A program made the translations under genes and the position numbers. From Kipferlia bialata (Eukaryota; Fornicata): 21,762 bases of DNA. Below are positions 11,701 to 20,200 of this stretch, piece after piece (the stretch's first letter is position 1; every line of letters starts with the position of its first letter). Below the pieces are notes generated by a model, which was not told where the DNA came from, searched no databases, and saw only the letters and a list, made by a program, of their open reading frames with translations. Where the stretch lies: NCBI GenBank assembly GCA_003568945.1, contig BDIP01000198.1, forward strand, positions 4,347 to 26,108. Direction: 5' to 3'.

Positions 11701-14700
11701 CAGCCTGGAACGTCTTGGAGACCTGGAGGGGTGAGCATAGAACAGTATCACTAAACACTACTTTTGGTATTCTTGGAACTATGCACGATAAAGAGTATGA
11801 CGATACTGTACCTTTGGCAGCTGCCTCTTGCTGTTCCAATCATCGACTATATATACATATATACCTTTGGCATCATCAGCAATATATATATATACATACC
11901 TTAGGCAGCTGCCTCTGGATGTTGCTGTTCCCGAGTACAGTGGCTGCATGCTTCCAGAGGGTCTGGACCTGGACCCAGGTGGAGAAGACCTGGCATAAGA
12001 CTATAGAGAGAAGACTAACACTAAACTAACACTCTTGATATGATAATATTGAGAGATTGGATATTTGTGTCCATACCTCCATGCTGAACCCGACTCTCTT
12101 GAGCTCCTGGACCAGTCTCTTGACAACGGGGGCGTCTCTGTCTCTGTCTCTCTCCCTTTCTAGCTCAGAGAGACCCTCGCCATCTGCGGCAGCATCCTTC
12201 ATGCCCTTCTCGGCCTCCTAACGATCAGGAAACTACGCGAAATATAAGAATACTACGCGGAAATGTATATAGTTACAATAACCACCAATGCGTGTTATCA
12301 ATAACCGATATGGATATATCTATGGGTACATACCTGGTTCCGGTCGGCCTTTGCCCTGGCATACCGGGCCTGGAGGTCAGATAGAGGTACAGGAAGTACA
12401 CTATCACGAATTTTAAGTAGAGTACCCACTCACCGTATTGTCAAGTAGATACAACATAATGACATGCTCATGAACATAATAGTTACCTTAAGCGCAGTGA
12501 GGTCTGTCTTGGCTGTCTCGAGTACTCTGTACACAGTGTCAGTCTTGGACAGAAGCTGGATGCGCACTGAAGACGACTCGTCTGGGGCCATGATAACCTT
12601 TGCAATTAGAAAGGGACCATTCATTGAGAAGAACTATAAGAACTTGTCACTCTAAACACATGTACTGGAAAACATACCTCCACAGATGCAAGTGTGTCCA
12701 GCACTCTCTCCAGTACAGTGCCAAGCTGCAACTCAGAGTCGGCCTGAGGTGAGATATATAGGACAAGTAGAACAGTCAAAAGAGAACATATGGAAGTTAA
12801 ACCATTAATAGTACAGGTATTTTGGATATTTGTCCACGTAAGGCACGTACCTGCTTGATCAGTGCTTTCACCAGTGACAGCTTTGAGTAGATGCCTCTGC
12901 CTATCAATCTGGCCACGGAGACAACGTCAGAGTCAAACTGGGGATGAGGTGAAAGAGAACCAACAATTATGCAAACAAGTAGAATAATGTTGGGAAAGTA
13001 GGGTGGAAAAGCTTGGGTACGTACATCGATTCCCTCGTTGAAGGCATGTCTCTCCATGGCACGGACATGGGCCTGGGAGTGAGAGAGGGTCAGACACTCT
13101 TATACAATATATATTGTATAAGTGAAAAGAAACGAAACATGGGCCTGGGAGTGAGTGATATTATTACTATTGCGTACTTACTCTACAATACAATACTTAT
13201 AGAAGTACTAGTACACACCTGTATCTTCTGGAAGGGTGACAGCTGCAGCGCGGGCTGCTTGTTGGCAGACTGCCTCTCACGACCCCTAGAGGTCAGCGGA
13301 TCCATACCAAAACACATGAGAAGAGCAGAATGTCTGCTATAGACTGGGTTGTAGGGAAGTTATTACCTAGCCGTGAGCTGTCCCCTGCTTGATATCCTTG
13401 ATCTAGCTGTAGCAATTGCCCTGAGACTGTTGAGAGCAGCGTTCTCAGGCACCAAGTCACGGGCATTGCCCTAGGAGTAAGAACCGAGAATTCTTGAGAA
13501 ACACTGTTTTAGTGTATTAGTCCAACTGAAATATCCCATGTACCTCGCTAGGCCTCACAAGGTCGAACAGTTCTTCGCCCTCCTTGATCATCTGGGCCTG
13601 AAGGGTTAGAGGATATTAAATATTTACAACAATAGACCTTCTCACTCACAGAATCACTATAGACGTGGAATGACATGTAGGAGTCATAACTGTGAAGGGA
13701 AACATGGCACAGCACCTTGGTAATTGCCAATATCCCCTCCAGCAGTTCCCAGTGTCTGGGACTGAAGGCATCGGAGACAAGGGAGGAGACTGAAGGTGAG
13801 GCATATGTATCCAAGAATAAATTTGGAAGTAATATGAATGACGTACCCAGCTGGACAATCCTACCCAGTGTCTGACACTCACTGTAGGCCTCGGAGACAA
13901 GCTGAGGGTTAGAGGTATACTCATATGGGAAGCATTGACACGAACATAGAGATAAGATACATCATGAATAAATGGGGAAACGGTAACCAATAGTAGAAGA
14001 AAACAGTTGTATCCATACATAGATTGGTACCTTTGGCGTTGTTGTGCTCTGAACATGTGGGTGTACACATGGGTTGTAGGCAGAGAGCACACTGGTGAAA
14101 CGGCTCTGTGGGGTAAGTAACACAACATAAACAAAAGTATAAATGAATTTCAAGATAACGGCCACAAAGGCAAGTGATAATGAAATTAAATGGATACTTA
14201 CCTTGTGTGCGTCCATCTCTCTAATGATGGATGAGAATGTGGTCAGCTGAACTGGGAAGTCAATCTCGGACAGGGGCTGGAACCTGTAGGGTAAGAATCC
14301 ATTAATTATTGGAGTTGTCAACGAAACCTATAAAACTGTAAGAGTAAATGCTGAAGAATTTGGAACACACCTAATGCTGTCATTGAGTTCGTGCCACTGA
14401 AGTACACTCTGCAGTGCCCTGATCCTCAGGTTGGAACCTTGGGCAGAGGCATCACACACAAAGAAGGCCTGAGGATGAGATATAGCATGTATGTAGAGTT
14501 ATATATACTGATGTATTTAGAGAGATATTTTTATTGCATTATACACATAAGTCTAACTAGTGAGACAATAATGAAGAAAAATAGAGAATACCTTTGTGTG
14601 TATCCCACCCCCCTCCACGTTGTACTCGTCAAACCCAAAGAGACCAAACATGCGCTCCATCTCGGCCTCCTTTCCTAGGTGTTAAGCGAACACCGAAGAG

Positions 14701-17218
14701 AGAAAGATAGAGAGAGAGAGAGTAAGAGAGAGAGAGATTGATTGTTACTCCAATACATGTGCTTAAGAATCCAAAGTCGATGTATGATATGTATCAGTGG
14801 AACTTACTTGTGAGCACTGCATTGCGGCCCATGAGTTCCTTCAGCTGGACAATGGCAGCCGGGATAGGTACTCCGACCTGGTATTAGTATTAGTATATCA
14901 AATCCAACAAGTATACCCAGAAAGTCCAATATATACATGTCAGATTAGTATACAACGGCAGCGGGGATGGGAACACCAACCTGGTACTAGATATATAAAT
15001 ATGTATTCAGTGTATACTATATACATGTGGATACATACCTGGGACTCCTCGTCCTCAGAGGCCTCTCCCTCGATGTAGCTCTCTGCCTCTGCCTCTGCAT
15101 CAGTATCTCCCTCACTGACCTCGGAATCCTCCTCCACTACAGATACAGGCTCAGCTCCCTCAGTCTCGCCCTGGGGTAAGAGAGATTCATATCCTATGAA
15201 AGAATAATATAGTACTCACACACATACATTAATGTATATATACATATGATTGATAGTCTTTACCTTGGCTGGCTTGACTGGGGATGGTGGCAGAGACGCA
15301 GGGGTTCCAGCATACCCCTGAGGGTGAGAGAAGAGAGAAGAGATAATAGTTCTTCCACTTAATTCCAATATGAGGAAATATGCCTGCATAAGCCCCTTTG
15401 CCATGACTGCCTTCAAGATGGCCAGGGACTCCCTCTCAACCTCAGTGTACAGCTCAGTCAGCTCGTCGGTAAACTGGGAGTTAGTCATGATAGAGACACA
15501 AAGACACAGACTATTTCTTTTCCATATTGACCACCTAAACACAACTTTATGAGGGAAATAGTGTTATATACCTGGTATCTGATCGATCCTCTCTTCCTGT
15601 CAAAGGCATTCTTCAGGGTGCGGAGCTGGTCAAGGCCCTGAGGGTGAGAGCACATATTTTCATAGGTATATATATATATATACACACTATTGAATCAATT
15701 CCCAGCACGTAGAGTAGTAACTATATATATATGATTACACATGCTATTTCTCCCTGTACCTGCTGTGCCTGCTGGAGTGTGGCCATGGCCAGTATATATA
15801 TAGGAGCATATATATTGTGTATATATGTCCATATACCCATATATATATACTAAGTGTATGGTTATACCTACTGTGCCTGCTGCAGTGTGGCCACTGCCAG
15901 TGAAACAATATGTTCATATGTATATTAAGAACCATTACACTATGAATATATATATATATATATATATGTATATATGTACTATCCTGTACCTGCTGTGCCT
16001 GCTGCAGTGTGGCCACTGCCAGGGTGGGGTGGGGCAGTTCCATCCCATGCTCGCCAAGGACCTGGAGGGTAAGGCTACACGAGAATAAAATATACTCAGT
16101 GTTAGATGAATGAAGTGATATCTGACACATGATACCTCCTGTAGCTCGCTGAGCAGTATGGCGTCCTTCTCATAGCCAACAAGGGCCTCGAAGGCCTAAG
16201 GGGTGAGATATACAAATATACAATGCTGTATAGAGTGGTTAACACATATCTCAAGTGTATATCATAGCCGACAAGGGCCTCGAATGCCTAAGGGGTGAGA
16301 TAGATATGATTAGATAGAGTGTAGAGCACTTGGAAGATCGATACCATCAATGCATTGCTATCATACCTCCTGAGCCAGCTGGAAGTATGCGACTGCCTCG
16401 GACAGAGAGATGGGATCCCTGGGGGTTAGTCACAAAGTTATAATATAATAAGAACAGTTACTTGATAATAATATATCGAAGCAGGATGGAGTCCCTGAAG
16501 GATAGTAAATTCCCACTTTCACGAATGATAGAATAACTCGACACAAATATTATAGAATGAATGAAAATATCCAAGCAGAGTACGTACTTTCCAAGTCCCT
16601 GGATGAACTCCCTTGTCTCATCCCCCAGACTCTGTGCTATAGATAGAGTGTACTGCGGCAGCACATCGTGTAGCAGGAAGAGCTGCCTCTTGATGGTGGG
16701 GAAGAGAGCCTGCTGGTGAGCGGACCGGTAAATAGAGAATATCCAGTATCGATATGGAGCTATTATAAGAGGTGATGTTGGAAGAGAACCATGTCAGTTG
16801 TCCATTCACATGCTAACAGGGGACACACGGGGAATACAACGAAGGTATATACCAATTGGTATGCTGGTTGATTGTCCGCTTACCTGGTAGAGAGGGGTGC
16901 TGTTGACAAGGAAACATCCAATCTGCCTGGGGTGAAATTGTGAGAGTGAGACTATAACAACACAATTCTGAGAAAACAAGCTATTAGAAAGTTATAAGAA
17001 GTATTATAGCGTATTAATATTAATCATTTGTGGTAATGGAGTATTATATACATGCCTGATTGAGTGTGTCTGCAGCACCAGCTCGCACTGCTTGCCCAGG
17101 GTGTCGAAGCAGTACCGGAAGCGCTCTGCACCTATCCGATAAGTCACAAACCAACAATAAAGAACAACCAAACAGAAACAGTCAAGTACAATTCATATGT
17201 CACGGAATTGATAAATTA

Positions 17219-17254
<36 letters not shown>

Positions 17255-20200
17255 TACTAAGTGTGTACCTGGCTTCCCCCCTGCCTTGATGTCCTCCTCT
17301 AGGGTGAAGACATCGGCCCTCTCACTCTCCTGGGGATAAGACAACAAATGAGAAAATTGGCATATAGGAACGATAGTGTGCCCAAACCATCGAGTGGTAA
17401 TTTGAATGACAACCAGAGAGACAAGCAATTGCAGAATAAGCAAAATCGGAACAGTCCATATTTGGTATTTACATACCTGAGATGCGAGTGACTGCAGAAG
17501 GGGGCTGAACCCGGCCACGTACTCCTGTATCCTGTCTGAGCAGTATCCAACGGCACCTAGGACATCCTCAATGCCCTAATCATTAGAAGCAAGAGAATGA
17601 CTTCATTCATATTCAATAGTTACCATACAATATAGATCAAATATGAAATAGAAACAGTATCGGGAGGGAGTTTTAACCAACCTTCAGATAGAGCTCGTTC
17701 TGGAGCAGGATTGTCCTGATTCTAGGACCAATGCCCTTCTTGCCTGATTGTCAGATATATAGAGGTACACATACCCTATACTCACATATACTACTATTAT
17801 TGCATTGTTCTCTATTACTAACCTAGCACGAGAGTGTCTGTGGCTGTTGGAGTGTGTCACCAGGTAGATACATATAGCCATTGTATAAGTATGTGTATAT
17901 TAGACATCTTTACATATGCATACCTAGTAGTAGATGTCTGTGGCTGTTTGAGTGTGTCACCAGGTAGGTGGCAAGCTGGGGGAACGAAGTAACCCTGGGG
18001 TGAGTATATCATTCATATATACACATACATTAGCAGCATTGTATAAAGGCATCAACAACTATACTATATATTTAGTAAATAATACTAACCTAGGTGCCCT
18101 GTCCACTGCAGCTGCAAAGTCTGCAAAGATGTCCTCGATCCACCTGGCAGTGAGAACAGACACCATTGACCAATGTCAGTTATAAAACCATTTCTTGTAT
18201 TGGATGTTGGAGCGGCAAAATCGTGAATAGTGACGGTCAACACTGAGTGAGTTACCTGTGGAAGTCGTCTCTGGACGGGACCATAAAGACACCACGCTGG
18301 AGTGAGAGGAACTGAATTACAACAAGAAATGTGATAAGTCACGTAAAGACCTATAATGCTACGTACCTCCGTAATCTCGAGTCTCACGTTGAACAGAGGT
18401 GCAGTTGGGAGACGGTTGGGGAAGCAGATCAGGTTGTAGCTGGACATAAGTGAACGCTAATAATAGTGAATAGTAACACAATATACAGTGTAGTCCATAC
18501 CCGCAGAATGGCCTGGCCAGTGCTGTCTCCTGGGTGGCATCATGCTCATTGGTGCCAAGCATGGCCCTGGGGTCAGTATACAAAACCATAGAATGAATAC
18601 ATATATATACATATACTCTAATAGTATAGTATCAATATATGCTCATTGGTGTCCAGCATGGCCCTGGGGTTAGTATATATATTATACACATATAATAGCT
18701 ATAATATATGAAGAGTAATACTGTTCAGATATGATATGTTCATTTTTGCCAAGCATGGCCCTGGGATCAGTATACACACATACTCTCAACCTCTAACACT
18801 GTCTCTCCCTATGATTGAATAATACTAGGCCTAGTGCCTAGTGATGACGTCCCCCTTGTCCGGTGCCAGTGTACTAATCACACATATATATACAGTAATT
18901 ATAGTATAGTATCTAGTATACTCATGTATATATATATATATGTGTGTGTGTATGTATATATACATATACTACCAGTACCTAGTGATGACGTCCCCCTTGT
19001 CCGGTGCCAGTGACAGAGACCCCTCCTCGGTCTTGACCTTCTCACGATAGGCAGGGAGCAGTTCTAGGGTAAGTATACGACCATTCTAATTCACATATAT
19101 AATTATATACATCCTGAATCAGTGTTGACCTTCTCACGATAGGCAGGGAGAAGTTCTGATGTCAGTACATGAATACGCATATACTAACCATGATACTATC
19201 AGTATTTGGGCCATACCTGCTTGCTCGACCAGTCTCTCACTGGCCACGTCTGAGAGAGAGCATGGGAGGAGAGACCGGTAGTGGTCAGACTTCTCCTTGT
19301 CCTCGGGAGTGATGGCCTCTGTGCCACAGACTAGACGGAGCATAGCCTGAAGTTAGGAGTAATATATATACATATACATAGAGAAAGAGAGAGAGAGAGA
19401 GGTGATGGCCTCTGTGCCACACACTAGACGGAGCATGGCATAACGTAAGAAAGTAAGTATATATCCTCACATATTCAGTAATATACCTCATTTGCAGCCA
19501 GTGCAATATCCCCCAGTGACTCCACACTGTAGTAGTCAACCAGGCGCACAAGGTACTTGAGTCTGGTGTTAGAGCTGTGAACGTCTGGTATCCGTGTTTA
19601 CGAGTGTAATGAACGCTGGTTGTGACTAAGAATCTGAGTCTGGTGGGAATACTGATGTCTCAAGGTATATTCATACATATGATATTTTCACTTACCTGTG
19701 CAGGTTGTAAGTGCCCTCCTCTGAGATGCTCTTGCCCTTGCCAAACAGGGCGTTGCTCAGCATTCTGTGGGTCAATAATATACAGAGTCAATAACATAAA
19801 GAGGAGGTTCGTCTCCAAAGAACGAGTTCAGCGAACGGAATTGTACCTAGTTCTACCGTGTAGCTGTGCGTTCTCCATGATGGCATGAGCCTTGGCACTG
19901 GCGCCCTAAGGGTCAGAGGATACCAACACACAGAAATACGAATACCATATTTTGTATACGCATTCACATACATACGGCAACTATTACTGACAACAATACA
20001 ATCACTATCTATAATATGTCACGTAGGCACATGTATGTCCCACCTGACTTCCAAACACGGTGGCACTCTGCACATACTAGGTACAATACATTGCGTATGT
20101 ATATTGCTACTCTCTACATACTATCTATATTATTATATATATAATATACCTGGCTTCCAAACATGGTGGCACTCTGCACGTACTCGGCAGTGGCACGGCA

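Larger units (their letters stand above)
9571..14674 (-). other. Dynein linker region (DHC_N2-like), 25 exons
   Basis: Exons: 14592-14674, 14371-14468, 14202-14283, 14031-14105, 13847-13901, 13650-13789, 13544-13597, 13367-13470, 13219-13285, 13025-13072, 12851-12937, 12678-12743, 12487-12597, 12334-12369, 12077-12217, 11900-11989, 11566-11636, 11134-11253, 10973-11066, 10795-10881, 10570-10673, 10356-10488, 10146-10249, 9906-10004, 9571-9698. The linker is the lever that swings across the AAA ring. Strong matches to the family are SPRHWELLEGI (13650-13789), VFSTWVQVQTLWKHAATVL (11900-11989), GYLDTERLAFPR (11134-11253) and RFFFLSDDQLLDLVVAGRDP (10973-11066); the last two join into the hallmark LxFPRFFFLSD motif. 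Inserts not seen in typical linkers include a charged ERERDRDRDA run (12077-12217) and a basic STARGKGKSSARSRPS run (10795-10881). Confidence 0.93.
14808..16061 (-). other. Dynein tail, distal part with acidic low-complexity insert
   Basis: Exons: 15990-16061, 15572-15637, 15384-15473, 15264-15317, 15039-15170, 14808-14877. The helical run VLGEHGMELPHPTLAVATL and the FTDELTELYTEVERESL exon are followed by a Pro-rich exon (TPASLPPSPVKPAK). Next comes a 44-codon exon, 15039-15170, that is mostly Glu, Ser, Asp and Ala (EGDTDAEAEAESYIEGEASE). It lies between the tail helices and the linker and is most simply a disordered spacer. All exons in this stretch but the last start and end in phase 0, so any one of these could be skipped without a frameshift. 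Exon 15384-15473 is followed by a GC donor. Confidence 0.8.
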
